This document shows, piece by piece, positions 10,541 through 22,305 of a stretch of 64,000 nt of DNA. A program made the translations under genes and the position numbers. The notes beneath the pieces are model-generated. The model was not told the origin of the DNA. It did not search any database and saw only the letters and a program-made list of their open reading frames with translations. Every line of letters starts with the position of its first letter. The stretch's first letter is position 1. The stretch covers positions 2,604,001 to 2,668,000 of the forward strand of contig OZ345364.1 in NCBI GenBank assembly GCA_977006965.1. The letters run 5' to 3'. This stretch comes from Phymatolithon calcareum (lineage: Eukaryota; Rhodophyta; Florideophyceae; Hapalidiales).

Positions 10541-10583
10541 GATACGGTTACTCAAGACCTAGTAGGTCTTGAGTAACCGTATC
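10541..10583. repeat. Perfect 21-bp inverted repeat, 1-nt loop
   Basis: Arms 10541-10561 and 10563-10583 are exact reverse complements. It lies in gene-free DNA and is not followed by a T-run, so it does not look like a terminator. Confidence 0.9.
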
Positions 10584-11324
10584 GGCCTACTAGGCCTGTT
10601 TGACTCAGGATCAGGGAACTTTTTTTGGGCTGGACGACCGGCAGTCACAAAAGTTCTTGGTTGTTCTAAGAATAGCTCGGTCGCCATAGAGCTTCTACAT
10701 GTAGAATAAGCACGTGCGACGAAAACTTTCGTATGTATTTATTTAAACTGCTTTCTCCCCGATGGGGCTTGCAAGGCAGAGCTTTATTGCTGCATTATAT
10801 TCTACTTAGATTACGACAGAGCGTTATTTCTGCTAGGTAATTAGGAAAGCACTCCCTCTTCTCTGCCTGTCGCTCAAGATACGATTCGATTCCACAAGGG
10901 AGCAAACGCGTTGGTTCCACGATCCGCGAGTCCACGTGGACGGTCTGAACATTTGGACTCTTTTCTTCACATCTCCCTTGTCTTTTTTTCGCGTATGATG
11001 TACTGTAATCCCCCCGTGTCGACGAAAAAGAAACTCTTCTTGCGACAGAATCCAGCCAAAACCTTTTGGCACTTGGAAAGTTGCCCCAAGCGTCAGCAAA
11101 TGCGTTGGTAACTTTTAAATAAAAATCATCCTTTCTTCTTCGACGACGGAAAAACCCGCAGTAATGTCGTGAATATACTCGTTCGCGAAATAATAACAGC
11201 AGGATGATTACGACAAGGGCCGACCTACTAGTTGGAACTCCCTTAACAGCGGCATAAACAGCAAAATACCGAATTTCCGTAAGAGAACCGGGGAACGAGG
11301 ATATATTTTCTCTGGAGAGTCAAT

Positions 11325-11363
11325 AATGTTTGGCACAGAGCAATCATCGCTCTGTGCCAAACA
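11325..11363. repeat. Perfect 16-bp inverted repeat, 7-nt loop
   Basis: Arms 11325-11340 and 11348-11363 are exact reverse complements in gene-free DNA. Confidence 0.9.
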
Positions 11364-12774
11364 TGATGTATGTTATTTTTGTAACGGTTGTTCTTTCAAT
11401 CACTCGGGCAAAAAGCACTACGTTCCCTTCTCAGCTCAGCTCCATGTGTTTCTAAATCAAAGTGCAGTTTATGGTTAACCATTAAAAAAGTATGTAAGGA
11501 TGACAGTTGCATGACGCGTCGGCGCACGGTAGAGTACTGTAACAATAAAAATTGAAAAATGTACTGTCCACTGTCCACGATGTGTTTGACGCTCTAGGTA
11601 GGGAAAAGATCATGTTTGTAAACCGGGGTGGACGGGTGTTCTGTTTTTCCGCAATATATTTGATTTCACACAAATTGCGGAGCCTTATTATGTGCAAAGT
11701 GTGAGAGGAAACTTTGACAGTGCGCGAGTATGTTGGATGACACATGAAAGAATGAGAAACAGAGAGTATGAGGGGAAGCATCGAGTGGAGTACGTGCAAT
11801 ACTGTGGAGGACGATTGCTCCAAACCTGAGCAAATGTAACGGTAGAGCAGGACAGGACAGAAAATAGCATTAAATAAATTTTATTTACGGACGTTTGGTT
11901 GTTCCCGAGGGGGAGTGCGGCAGCTGTGATGCCGCACGAAAGGAGGGATTGAATTTAGCTGCATTAAATTCATTCCATGCATTCTCACGAACGCCATGAC
12001 ACAAATGAGTTACAGTACTACACAATTCGCGTGTATAGGAGGTCTTTTTCGTTCTTGCAAGTCAGGGTTTCGGATCGCCTTTTCTTTCGCGTAAATGCAG
12101 AACCTGCTCGTTTGAACCAGAATATGGTCCTTGTTCGGAGAGTGAGAGAGGCGTAAAGCCTATAGCCGCCTCTGTGCACAAATAGTACTTTAGGTTTAAG
12201 CGCGAGTGATCATATATGAAACAAAAAATTCAATTTCGACGTAAATCTGGCCGACAACAAAGCAGTAATTGCTCTTCTTCTTTACGACGATGACGAGGGG
12301 ATTCGCATTGAATTATACTTCTGACAGCCCCCTTTTCGGCTTTTCTCAGCCATCACAGGTGAATCGTTTTTATAATACGAGCAAGATAACTAATACAGCG
12401 TTAGTCAGTTTCCTCTTTCCCCCACGCCAGGGGACTAGGTACTGCTGTACCAAAGCAGCCCTGAATGACCCCCGCAAGCGAGATAAATGTTCCGAGTCGT
12501 CAACGGCCATCAGTCTCACCTCAGTCAATTCCCTTCAAATCTCTTCTTTTTCCATTGCCTCTCATGCCTCACGTGGACGTCCATGACCTAATACCCAAAC
12601 AACGACTTTCCGATATTCAAAAAGAGATGCTGGAAATGGCAGTTGATACTGTCCAAAGAAAATGTCCGAAATCAACTACTTAAATGAGAACGTAAGCGAA
12701 GGATTGTAGCGCAACGAAAAGTCTCTCAGGTGCAATGATAATTGACAAAGAGAGCTTCAATTAAACAGAAATCC

Positions 12775-12945
12775 AATCCACCAGTAGAGGACTCAGATAG
12801 GACTACTTTGAGTCCTGAATTTTCCCGTCCGCCATACTGGTGGACGTTTCGTAAGCTACACAAAGGTAGGTAGCATCAGAGGAAGCCTTGCCCATATCTT
12901 CAGAAGTCTGTAGGGCTTTTAAATAAACTTGAAAGGAAAAAAATC
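12775..12945 (-). mobile_element. Retroelement 3' end, copy 1 (inverted)
   Basis: The reverse complement of the repeat at 57672-57850 and 58155-58340 (shared core around the bases reading CTTCCGAAGATATGGGCAAG there). Read on the plus strand here, the copy ends with TTTTAAATAAACTTGAAAGG and an A-run, i.e. an AATAAA-type signal plus poly(A)-like tail. It is followed by a short tandem of ATCCA-type units. This looks like the 3' end of a retroposed element. Confidence 0.7.
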
Positions 12946-13714
12946 CAATCCAATCCAATCCTGGACGTCCATGTCCAAAGAAAAACTCTAACCGTTGTGC
13001 TCTCCAGTGTCTGATATTTCTATTCATGTGTTTTTTGAGAGCAAGTGTGTACAGGCGCGTTGGAACTTATAAATATAAACTCACACTTCTTCGTCTTCTT
13101 CTTCCACTTCTTTTTTGAGATCTTTATCGGTTCTCAAATTGACTTTTTACGGAACTTATCATAGGACGTAAAATATCTCGAAGCGATATTCAAAGGGGCG
13201 ATGCAGCAGCATATGGCACAGTAGATACAAGATGAGGATGATGCGCACAAGATTAAAGTTTCCGATCAGAGTGACTCCGGAGCACCACGTAGACAAGCAC
13301 TGAAAGAAAGGCCAGCCGAGGTATCCGTAAAGTAGATATTTAAAAGAATTAAGTGCGTGAACGCAGTGCAGTAAAGATGCAAAGCCGCATGTGCAGCAGT
13401 GCACAATGGGGACATTTTGCGACTAAAGTTACTTTACGGTACAGTACATTAGATTCCCAGTTTGGTCTCTCAGTTCAATGTCTCATACGCAGTATCATGT
13501 GAACAGCGTACACCACTGTTACACCGGGTCGCACAAGAGAAGATTAGTCGTAGGAAAACGTACACTGCCAACAAGTATTGAAGGTTTGCAACGTTTCTCA
13601 ACTTTTCGTTCCCATTTGAGATTTCCGTTCCAAAAATAAAGCGAGAAATCAAACTGAACTTTGTCAGTTTTAATGACGACCGACCATTGCCATGTTTTAC
13701 CGTGCCATGACACC

Positions 13715-14043
13715 GTACAGTACAGTGAGATTATAATTTAATTATAATCGTACTGTACTGTGTCATGCTGTACAGTACAGTTCAGTACAGTGTTCGTGTG
13801 TGAAGGGCACGTTCCTTGATGAGTACTTTCTCTATAACTTGATTTCTATTTCACTCATAAATACAGAACGCTTTAAAATTTACGTCCGTACAGTAATTTC
13901 AGTTTCTTCAGCAATAGCTGAAGAAACTTCTGAAGAAACTGAAACTACAGTACCTAAATTTCACATCTTTCGGCCGACCCGGTTGGTGAGAAAAACCGTT
14001 TAGTACACTCATTGTGTCATGATAATGACTCAACGAGTGTACT
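13715..14043. repeat. Cluster of three inverted repeats amid TACAGTA words
   Basis: Three hairpins lie within 330 bases. The first, 13715-13762, has an AT-rich core (GATTATAATTTAATTATAATC) flanked by TACAGTACAG and its complement. The second has perfect 15-bp arms at 13897-13911 and 13930-13944. The third has 17 of 19 arm bases matched at 14002-14020 and 14025-14043. TACAGTA/TACTGTA words occur at 13716, 13751, 13771, 13889 and 13946. Confidence 0.85.
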
Positions 14044-14082
14044 CATAAACTCTTTGCGCAGTTTAAAAATAAACCAGCCATC

Positions 14083-14116
14083 TCCTCACCTCACCTCACC
14101 TCAACTCACCTCACCA
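14083..14116 (+). repeat. CTCACCT short tandem repeat
   Basis: Imperfect tandem units of CTCAC/CTCACCT, about five in a row. Confidence 0.85.
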
Positions 14117-15718
14117 CTGATTAGATATCGGAGACTATCCATCATTGCGGGTGCACTATTGAAAGATACATATCCCAACACTCCATCTTTCGTTCACATC
14201 AAAAGGACCATAAGCTTTGTGCTGTCCGTCCACTTATGAGCAATTACAGCAATGAAAAGAAGCGCCAACAGCGCAAGTCGCAAAAACCTATGACCTCTCT
14301 GTGCTGCAGCCGCCTGCATTCCGTTGGGTGCACGCCGGCAAACATCTCGAACATCCCCACTTACGTTCTGCAGCCCTCATTGAATATCTGAACATCCTTT
14401 CACTCACGCGCCATATTTAACTCATCCACGCTCATGTTGAAACTGTTCACCCCACTGTACATCCAAGTTCAACAGTGACAATTGCCCGATTCGCATCCGC
14501 TGTCCAACCGAATGACGCACTGCACCGATGTCGGCGACGTCACCCACCCCTGCTTCTGCGCCCACCGTCGCAATGCCCACCGCAAATGCCCCTCACAAGA
14601 AACCTGCTTCGGCTCCAAGGCCCCGTGCGAGAATAGCTCAAACTGATACGCCGCACTTTCGTGTCTTTCGCCCCACTTGTCGCTGCCGCGACGGCGGAAG
14701 GGCTTGTAATCCCGCCTGTCGGAGAACGCGATCACCGCCTAGAAATATCTCGCGCCGCCCGTTGGGACGTGGCAACCCTGTCACTACGTTCAGGGGATTT
14801 AATACTCTTTTGTCCTAGCATGTGTTGACGTGCTGTGCAGAAACTGCATGCCGCCATGTGTATAGTCTAGTCTGCGCATCTGTGATGCACAGTCTGCTTC
14901 AACTTGTTCATATCTAAATAAACGCATATATTCAGTCATTTTGCTTGATTTACTCGGCCTAACGCGCGGGACTGAGAGTAAGATGCAATGGCGTCATCGA
15001 GTACGCACTATACTGTAGGGCCGGTCGAGGGGTCGAAGTGCAGCACGTTCAGGGCGACTGTGCAGATTCAATTTACAACGATTTTATCTGTTTGCAAAAA
15101 AATGTTCAAGTGAACGATGAGATGCGACAAGATTGCATTGGGACCCTGTTGCAGGAATCTGCCGCAATTATAAGACATATTAGAGCATACGGAAAGGAAG
15201 CAGAAGAATCAGAAAAGGCGAATGGAAAAAGAAGAATGGAAAAAGTCGAATCGAAATTTTTCTGCCCTTCTCTTTCCATTCACCTTCACCATTGCTTTTC
15301 TTTCGTTCCAAAAGAATATGAACCGCAAGTTACAAACAGACGAAACGAAAACCGGAAATGGTAAAACGAAGAGGTCGAAACGGACGGGTCTGGATTTCCT
15401 ACTACTGTCTCCTGTTCGTTTCTCAGACGCGAACGCACGAACGCGTGCGCCGCAACACGTACATATACAGCTGTCCACGTGCTTATCATAATAACAAAGC
15501 CCCAACAAGCAGACACATCGTTATTGCCAGTTCGAAGCACTACAGTAGACGTCCTGATGACGGAGACCGATACAAAAACGTTTACATGTTTATAAAAACC
15601 TATTATCGGATCAGCAGTAACAACTTATTACACTCTACAACCAGCACAGTTGCGTCCCCACCCGTCCGTTGCAACACCCCACAACGTTCCAACCAAATAA
15701 TATTCCAATTGACATCCT
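14117..15718. other. Intergenic region without a clear gene
   Basis: A 96-codon Pro/Ala-rich frame (14528-14818, plus strand) has gene-like GC content but no recognisable domain and an equally open antisense. I do not call it. The 15200-15400 part is purine-rich with GAAA/GGAA words. Confidence 0.4.
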
Positions 15719-16897
15719 TCAACGCCACACCGGTTTCCTCTCATGATCGATCTTGATATGCAGTTCATGTCCCTCACATATGGCCGACTTCCTACAATAC
15801 AACCCCGGTGAATAATGCTTATAAGCCGGCATGAATCGTCCCACAAAGTCCTTAACCTCTTCATCAGAAAGTCCCGGTCGTCCCGCTGCGCGCATAGCGC
15901 GTTCTGCCTCCATCCGCCAACCATAAACCCACTCCATGTCTGCAATTTCAATCACGAGCATTGAATCCAACCTGTCGTAAACAGCCGCATAATCACGCAA
16001 CTTCTCATTCACAACCTCAAGATCCTTCTCAACCTCAGCAACAGGCTCGAACCCCATACACCATCCCTCCAAAAGCATCACATCAACAGACCCCGGAATA
16101 GTCTTCCACTCCTTCAACGCAGCCCTATCACCACGTCCTCCATGTAACGATTTGTCAAAACGCGGCACCTGCACAACATCCGCCCTGCAATCACCAGCCT
16201 TACAAAAGTCGCGAATCTTATCCAACGTCCCGATCAAAAGATCCACATCATGTGTCCCCGGCATCCCGCGATGCTCCATCAATCGATTCCCTTCATACAT
16301 ATCCGCAATCTCCCGCTGTCGCGCATGCGGCACATAAAAGTCGTCCAAACTGGCAATCACAGTACGAGCCCCCTGTTTAGCCAGTAGTTCCGAAATGAAC
16401 GTTGTCATAGTCGTCTTTCCACCACCTTGCGGACAGGAGAAACCGATGATAATCGGACGCACATCTGTGTCACCCCCAGCTGCCGCACACGCATCAGCCT
16501 TATGTGTAGCCAGTTCACGTTCAACCCAGAAGAACACCGGGAGATAGTATTGATAGACACGAACATCGGTACTTTGAGCTCCGAGAAGAGATTCGAGATA
16601 TGATCCGAGATAGAGCCATTCGTCAAAACGATCCGGTTCACGATTGGGAAGAACGTTCATGCCAGTGCTCGCGAATAAGGGTCCGTCAACAATAGCACGG
16701 GCGAGCTCCGTGCGACGCGCGGTGGAGATGGACGGTGCGGTTGTGACCCGTTCGGTGACCATTCGGCACGCGCCGCGCCGCGATTTCAGGGGGAGACGCC
16801 ATGCCGGGGCGAAGGCGGTTGGAGGACGGAGCGAGGTGGATGTGGTGCGCGAGGGACGGAAGGTGGTTGCGCCTAGAGGGGCGAAGGCCGCTGTCAT
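15719..16897 (-). CDS. GLYK: D-glycerate 3-kinase, plant type, plastid-targeted
   Basis: A 392-codon single-exon frame. The first ~50 residues are rich in Ser/Thr/Arg/Pro and poor in acidic residues, as in a plastid transit peptide. The kinase part has a P-loop GFSCPQGGGKTT at about residues 152-163, an ASLDDFYVPH Walker-B-like region, the EHRGMPGTHD segment, VMLLEGWCMGF, and the C-terminal FMPAYKHYSPGLY motif typical of plant GLYK. Known role: phosphorylation of D-glycerate to 3-phosphoglycerate, the last step of photorespiration, in the chloroplast stroma. The start at 16897 is the first Met and precedes the transit-like stretch. Confidence 0.92.
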   Translation of the reverse strand: MTAAFAPLGATTFRPSRTTSTSLRPPTAFAPAWRLPLKSRRGACRMVTERVTTAPSISTARRTELARAIVDGPLFASTGMNVLPNREPDRFDEWLYLGSYLESLLGAQSTDVRVYQYYLPVFFWVERELATHKADACAAAGGDTDVRPIIIGFSCPQGGGKTTMTTFISELLAKQGARTVIASLDDFYVPHARQREIADMYEGNRLMEHRGMPGTHDVDLLIGTLDKIRDFCKAGDCRADVVQVPRFDKSLHGGRGDRAALKEWKTIPGSVDVMLLEGWCMGFEPVAEVEKDLEVVNEKLRDYAAVYDRLDSMLVIEIADMEWVYGWRMEAERAMRAAGRPGLSDEEVKDFVGRFMPAYKHYSPGLYCRKSAICEGHELHIKIDHERKPVWR

Positions 16898-17058
16898 AGC
16901 GGGGATGGGTCAGGGACTCGGACGTGACTGCGTTTTGGCTCTGTGCGGACGTTGCGGAGAAGGGATGAGCACATACAGTACGTGCATCGGGAGCGGAACT
17001 TGTAGGCGGCGGTTGAGAAGTGTATCATAGAACGGCCAAAAAAGGAGATGATAGGGAG

Positions 17059-17084
17059 TGGGATTTAGTTCGAACTAAATCCCA
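17059..17084. repeat. Perfect 26-bp palindrome upstream of GLYK
   Basis: Two 13-base arms without a loop. It sits about 160 bp upstream of the GLYK start codon, so it could be a dimeric protein binding site or part of the palindrome family seen elsewhere. Confidence 0.9.
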
Positions 17085-18560
17085 GTTTCGGGCACTGGCT
17101 TAAGATTTTTTATGAAAAGTGTCCGTTTTCCGACTTTCAACGTGCTCGAGAGAGGGAGACGACCCATCACGGGTGTGTCCACGTACTGTACTGTGATGAT
17201 CACAGCACGTGGAAAGTGTATATGTACCTTTGTGTCCCATGACGGCTCTGTGAATTGGCGATCATGGAGTCGACGTCTCTCTACAGTAATTAATGCAAAT
17301 TTGGATCATCATGATGTTTTTCAATTCATTTGACAGCTCCATCTGCCGATGACGTCCTTTAATGAACTGCGTGCGGGGGTTTATCGAGCATGTTTGCAGT
17401 TCAGATCGGTTCAATTCTGCTCTGGTTCATGCATTTGCAGAGAAAATCGCGCCCTGGACTTCAGCGCCGCGGTTCTTCTTCCGCGTCCAGCCACAATGAT
17501 GATCGTGTTGTCAGGGCGAATGGAAGCGGGCGCTGAGCGGAAGGCCATTGTGCGTGACGCGTGTCGGCCTCAAGCACGATGCAGAAGACAGTCAATTAGG
17601 TGCCAACATCATGTGCATGAATCGGCATCGAATCAGAGCGTGCCGAAAGTCGGAGATTTTTAAGCTCAAAGTGAGGACCTGTCCCCTATATATTGTACAC
17701 CTGTATACAGTATCATACACAGTATCATATCTGTACAGGTCAAATCAATCTGAGCCCCAATTTTTGTCCGATGTGGCTGAACTGGAGCCATTGTATTGGA
17801 CACAGCCACGCATTTCGAGAATGTGTCCAATGAAATTGCATCTTCTGCCGTTTCAATAACGCGGCCAATGAGGCGGCATCGGCCGTATAACGAGGACCAC
17901 GTATGGGAGATTTGCTTCCTTGCAACTGAAAAAACAGTTTCTTGCAGATGCAAGCAAATCCGCGGATGAAATGCTTAAGCAATTGTGTGGCCCCGGTTCA
18001 CAGTCTTGGTAGGAATTGTAATTTCACGCATCTGTCTTGGCGACCTTGCCGCGCTTCCTCACACAAGCATCGAATTTGGCCCAAAATCTTGCTCTTTACA
18101 GTCCCTCAAAGGAGTTGTTGCGCCGGGTTGCACGATGAAGAAATTGTTTTTCCACAACGACCCCACCTCGCCGTGGAAATATCTGCACTGCCGTCAAGCA
18201 TCTTCTCCAAATCTTCCGCGAGAAGCAGATGCATGCAAAGGCATTCAACAGCCAATTATACGGCCATTGTCGGGGCTTGAAGCTTTAATATCGAAGCTGA
18301 AGGAATGCCCGTGCGTTGACCACCGACATGCGAAATAGACGTATTAATTTTTTGTACATGAAAAGCTATACTTCCACATCACCTCTAGTTTCACGCCACC
18401 ATTTTCTTTTTCAAGCCTGCTAACCTATTCTACCTACAGCGGAGGAAGTCGAATGAATAAAAAAATGGACTAATGTAGGCTATAATTTAGATTATTACTA
18501 CCATCCAGTGGTCCGTCCAATATTACTGTTATTTTTTGCAAGCTTTTCAGCATTAACAAT
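17085..18560. other. Intergenic region without a recognised gene
   Basis: Short frames on both strands only. TACTGTA/TACAGTA words lie at 17184, 17282 and 17706. Confidence 0.45.
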
Positions 18561-18780
18561 AACAATACTCGAGATTTTTGTATATTGCAATAAACTCCTA
18601 TTGCAATATCTCAACGTATCACCGAATTTTACGACAATTAGTGGGAAAGAATCGCCTCGCCACCGCCACTCACCGAGCTGCGTGGTGCATGGATAGGAAG
18701 TTCGCTCTCAATAGGCATTGCAATATAGCGGCCTTGACGCAATAACAAACAATAGCAATATATTGCAACGGACACCTACT
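18560..18780. repeat. ATTGC/GCAAT word cluster 1
   Basis: Several copies of ATTGCAATA, AATAGCAATA or their complements within about 200 AT-rich bases, in both orientations. Comparable clusters occur at 32.65, 33.85 and 34.82 kb. Confidence 0.65.
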
Positions 18781-18899
18781 ACATCCCGTACTTTTAATAC
18801 TTTTTCTTCATACTGTATTAGTCAATACACTTCAACCGCTACTCCTTGTCAAGCGGGAATTGTCGTCGCGTAACTGGTGAAACAGCAACAGTATAAAGT

Positions 18900-19331
18900 G
18901 CGAATGAATGCATCCAGCACGACGTGCTTCGTCCCCTGCTGTTTTGCACCGACGGTTCCCGTCCGCGACATCCACTAGCGCACAGTCCCCAGCTCACGCG
19001 ATCATGTACATCACTCCCACCCACTGTCCGAGACGTCGCGCGGCCCCCGCTCGCAACACCGCGACGGCCCGATGAAGAACAACGCCTTGAAGCGTCATTA
19101 TGGCGATGTCGTGAAGCAGAAGTCCAATCTCATGCGTCGAAAGCAGCAGCGCCTCAAGGGAGGTTCCCTCGGGGAATATCAGGGAGTAGAAGGGGATTCA
19201 TATGGAGCGGTACCGTGAGGAGGATCAGACCATCGCCGGCGGTTGGCTTGCCGCGTCCAACGGCGCGCCGCTCCCAAGGGGTCGTACTGTGCGCGACGGC
19301 GGCGGCGACAGCAGCGAGACGTTAGCGAAGG
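18900..19331 (+). other. GC-rich segment, possible unrecognised short gene
   Basis: GC content and codon texture rise sharply here. Three overlapping plus-strand frames are open: 18924-19325, a 48-codon frame from ATG 19072 (starting MKNNALKRHYGDVVKQKSN), and a frame from 19202 (MERYREEDQTIAGGWLAASN) that runs into a good splice donor, GTAATT, at about 19331. No domain is recognised. A spliced gene of small basic or coiled-coil type is possible; I cannot choose the frame. Confidence 0.35.
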
Positions 19332-19812
19332 TAATTTTCACGATGTGGTTTATGGTGCTATTGAGCTGCAGGTGCATGCCAGGTCACGTTCACCTTGCTG
19401 TATCAAGTTTGAATTTCACGCGATTGACATTCGTTCTACAATACAGTACATTGCACTGGTGTATTGGTCTGCATGCCACATTTCTGTTTTCCGACCAGCC
19501 AGGACAGTTTCTAAGTCTTCACCATTTTTGAGAGAATTCGGGGGCTTTTTCATGATCACTTCCTCGGAACGCTAACATAGTTTGATCCACCTGATTATTC
19601 ACTCATTTTTTTCAAATATCTTTTGCCGAATCGTGTGTGAAAAATCCGGTCACTGCTTCTGTGAGTGAGACGATAGTAAGCGTCACTGTCATATGCATGG
19701 TATCCGATAGACTCTTCCCGTTAACCCAATCATCATTTTCTTGGGACGATGAAATTGCTGTAATACCCTCTGACAAGAACCTGCATTGAGGAGACGCGAG
19801 TGAAGCGAAGTT

Positions 19813-19853
19813 ATGCAGAGCAGCTAAACCTGGTAGGTTTAGCTGCTCTGCAT
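19813..19853. repeat. Perfect 19-bp inverted repeat, 3-nt loop
   Basis: Arms 19813-19831 and 19835-19853 are exact reverse complements. It is about 300 bp upstream of the F-box gene at 20159. Confidence 0.92.
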
Positions 19854-20158
19854 ATTTGGCTAGTAGCCAATACGCCAAGCACCAGGTGTTACAACAACAC
19901 GGCATTCTGGTTCACGTGCTCCTTCGACCTCAAAAAGTCAATTTCTCGCACTCCTCTGCGCTACTCAAATTCGTCCAGCAATGTCCCACTGATCACTTTA
20001 TCATACTCTACTGTAATGCACCTGTTGTAATCCACTGACGAAAGGATGATGCATCCTCATCCTACAGGGACCAGTCGACGACCTGGAAGCTGCGGGGCTA
20101 CTTAGTAGCTTGCGCAGTACGTCCCTGTCCGTTTCCAATCGCGCGCAGTTCCACAAGC

Positions 20159-21013
20159 ATGAAAGCAGACCGTGCAGATGACCGGCGCGTCCCCTCCGCG
20201 CCTCTAATTCCACATGCGTTCGCTACGAAACCCAGACACTGCAAACGTGCGGCGGCCTGGCAAAACGCAGCAGCAGCAGCAATAGAGGAACAGTGCGAGC
20301 GCGACGTGTTGCCGCCGCCGAAAAAACGCGCACGCGGTGGCAGTGCTCCAACGGCGACGATTCGTCTGTCACATCTCCCGCCGGAAGTGCTGGGGCAAAT
20401 CTTCTCGCATCTCGGCGTCCGCTCGCTGGGACGTGTAGCACAGGTATGTCGCACATGGTGTGCAGTCGTGCGAGAAGAGGAGTTGTGGAAGAGTATTTGC
20501 GAGCGAATGGGGTTACTGGACCCTGCTAAGCTTGCACCTGCCGCGCGCATGCTGAAGCGTGGGAGAAGTCTGCGAGATAAGGTGTTGGCGTGTCCGCCGG
20601 GCTCGAAGCGACTCGTCAAACTGCAGCAGAAGGCCACGGTTGCGTATCAGAGGTATTACAAACGGTACAGGGATCGCGTTTGTGTGCATTGTGCATCGAC
20701 GAATGGACGTTGCATTGCGTACCAGCTCTACGACTGGATGCCTATTTGCAGGTCGTGTCGAATGCTCGAGCCGTTTGCGTACATTTCGTACACTAATGCG
20801 TGTAGGTTCTTCAAGTTTGGGAGGGTGGCTGTGGAAAGACCTGGGGAGAATATTCCGTTTGCTACTCGATGGGGGACGATTTATCGATTTCGGGATATTG
20901 TTAGGCTCTTTGAGCTCGCTGTGGGGCCTGATGTTGCCGCTAAGAATGCAAAGGCTGCTCGCGCTGCGCTTCGTATTCGCGAGGTGAAGGTTATGGAGCT
21001 TAAGGATGTGTGA
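20159..21013 (+). CDS. F-box protein with C-terminal Cys-pair motif
   Basis: A 284-codon single-exon frame. The N-terminal ~60 residues are basic and Ala-rich. An F-box follows (RLSHLPPEVLGQIFSHLG, then VAQVCRTWCAVVREEELWK). The middle of the protein carries two Cys pairs, CVHCAST and ICRSC, separated by about 25 residues, which could bind zinc. It ends in a basic Ala-rich tail. Known role of F-box proteins: linking substrates to Skp1 in SCF ubiquitin ligases; the substrate is unknown here. It is the first of two F-box genes in about 4.5 kb, but the two proteins are not alike outside the F-box. Confidence 0.8.
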   Translation: MKADRADDRRVPSAPLIPHAFATKPRHCKRAAAWQNAAAAAIEEQCERDVLPPPKKRARGGSAPTATIRLSHLPPEVLGQIFSHLGVRSLGRVAQVCRTWCAVVREEELWKSICERMGLLDPAKLAPAARMLKRGRSLRDKVLACPPGSKRLVKLQQKATVAYQRYYKRYRDRVCVHCASTNGRCIAYQLYDWMPICRSCRMLEPFAYISYTNACRFFKFGRVAVERPGENIPFATRWGTIYRFRDIVRLFELAVGPDVAAKNAKAARAALRIREVKVMELKDV

Positions 21014-21648
21014 GAAGGCACAGACGAAGCGTGGTAATTACAATCTTGGGGAAGGGATTAGAGGTTTGAGAATTTTGCAGCATTTCTCAGAGTGCGATTG
21101 CGCGTGGAGTCTTTATGATCTGGGCAGGTGTAATTACAGCTACTTCACGTGCAGTGATGCAGCCCGTCTGACTCGAGGAAGATTCTAAAGGAGTATCAGT
21201 GTGGGAATCGAGTAGTTGGGAAGACCGCAGTCATAAAGCAGACTGAAGACTGCAGAAGTTGTCCAATTAGCAATTTCCATTTACTGTCGCGAGCGTCAAA
21301 ATGCATTTCGGGGCACTACAGTATATGCTCAGTGCTCAGACAATTGTTTTTCGTTTCGTTTTTTATACCTGCAATAATCAGATGTCCTTTGGGGCCTGAA
21401 GAAGACCATTGTAAATTCCAAAAGACTTTCATGGTTAAGTCCAGTGCCTTATTACGGCAAAACGTTGGTGAGCTGATAGCGAATGTAACTGTACCAGCGG
21501 AATCGCACATTGGCTCCAGTAGGACAAAAGAGCCTTTTCAATAAATTTTCCATTCGCTCTTACGAATAGTATGGCGCCTTCCCGTCAGAGGCTGAGCTAT
21601 GGTATTGTCTGCTCAGCACAAGAATGGCAGAACTGCATCTCTAGATCG
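21014..21648. other. Intergenic region
   Basis: No gene seen. A TACAGTA word at 21317 is the last one before a gap of about 22 kb. Confidence 0.5.
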
Positions 21649-22305
21649 CTAGACAGGTAACCACGCGACAGGAATAATCAAGCCGGACATTTTCATCTCC
21701 TCTGGTGGGTTGCAGTCCAGTCCTGGAATAAAACATTGTTCAGAGACGTCGAGCCAGTATACAGGACGCGCTTGCTCTACATTTCCGACAGCGTTCAAAT
21801 ACCACATGCACGCGTTCGGAATAAGCAGCGCCACTTCAATGGGCAAGTGACTTCTCGCCAAACCACAAGCATCAATAGCCAAGAAATGACGATGGCTTTG
21901 CCGTTTGGCAGGACGGAACTCCTTCGCCGATGCGCTGAGAGATTTCTTGGATTCCTTTGCCGACGTATTAGGCAGACCGAGCCGGCTCACCGTTCTGGAA
22001 ATTTGAAGCTTTGATCTGACATCGCTGGCAGTTGGGTTCAATTTCACACCTTTGTCTATTGCCCTCGCCTTCTTTGATTTGTTTTCAGTTTCCTTGTTGA
22101 AGTCCGACAGGGCGCGTAGCGAGGACGCTTTCATTGCCTTCGATGCATGTTTGGCATATGCAGGGCGTTTTCTGTTTCGCGCTCCTCCCTCTCGGGCCGC
22201 ACTTGGATGCTGGTTGGCAGAGCTCTGGTCTTTATGAGCAATGGAGCTTTCGGAATGGCCTTGAACAGACGAAAAAGGGCTTGTCTGAGAACCCATGGGC
22301 ATCAC
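21649..22305 (-). CDS. Hypothetical basic protein
   Basis: A 218-codon frame. The first ~140 residues are low-complexity, rich in Ser, Lys, Ala and Arg with nuclear-localisation-like clusters (RNRKRPAYAKHASK, KSKKARAIDK). The last ~80 are more globular (FLAIDACGLARSHLPIEVAL onward). I recognise no family. The antisense and other frames are much less open, which favours a real gene, but there is no independent support. Confidence 0.4.
   Translation of the reverse strand: MMPMGSQTSPFSSVQGHSESSIAHKDQSSANQHPSAAREGGARNRKRPAYAKHASKAMKASSLRALSDFNKETENKSKKARAIDKGVKLNPTASDVRSKLQISRTVSRLGLPNTSAKESKKSLSASAKEFRPAKRQSHRHFLAIDACGLARSHLPIEVALLIPNACMWYLNAVGNVEQARPVYWLDVSEQCFIPGLDCNPPEEMKMSGLIIPVAWLPV

Larger units (their letters stand above)
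8561..12770. other. Gene-poor region with palindromes
   Basis: Only short, non-conserved frames occur here on both strands, and I recognise no domain in them. Two long perfect inverted repeats lie at 10541-10583 and 11325-11363 and are listed separately. TACTGTA/TACAGTA words lie at 11001, 11535 and 12011. Confidence 0.5.
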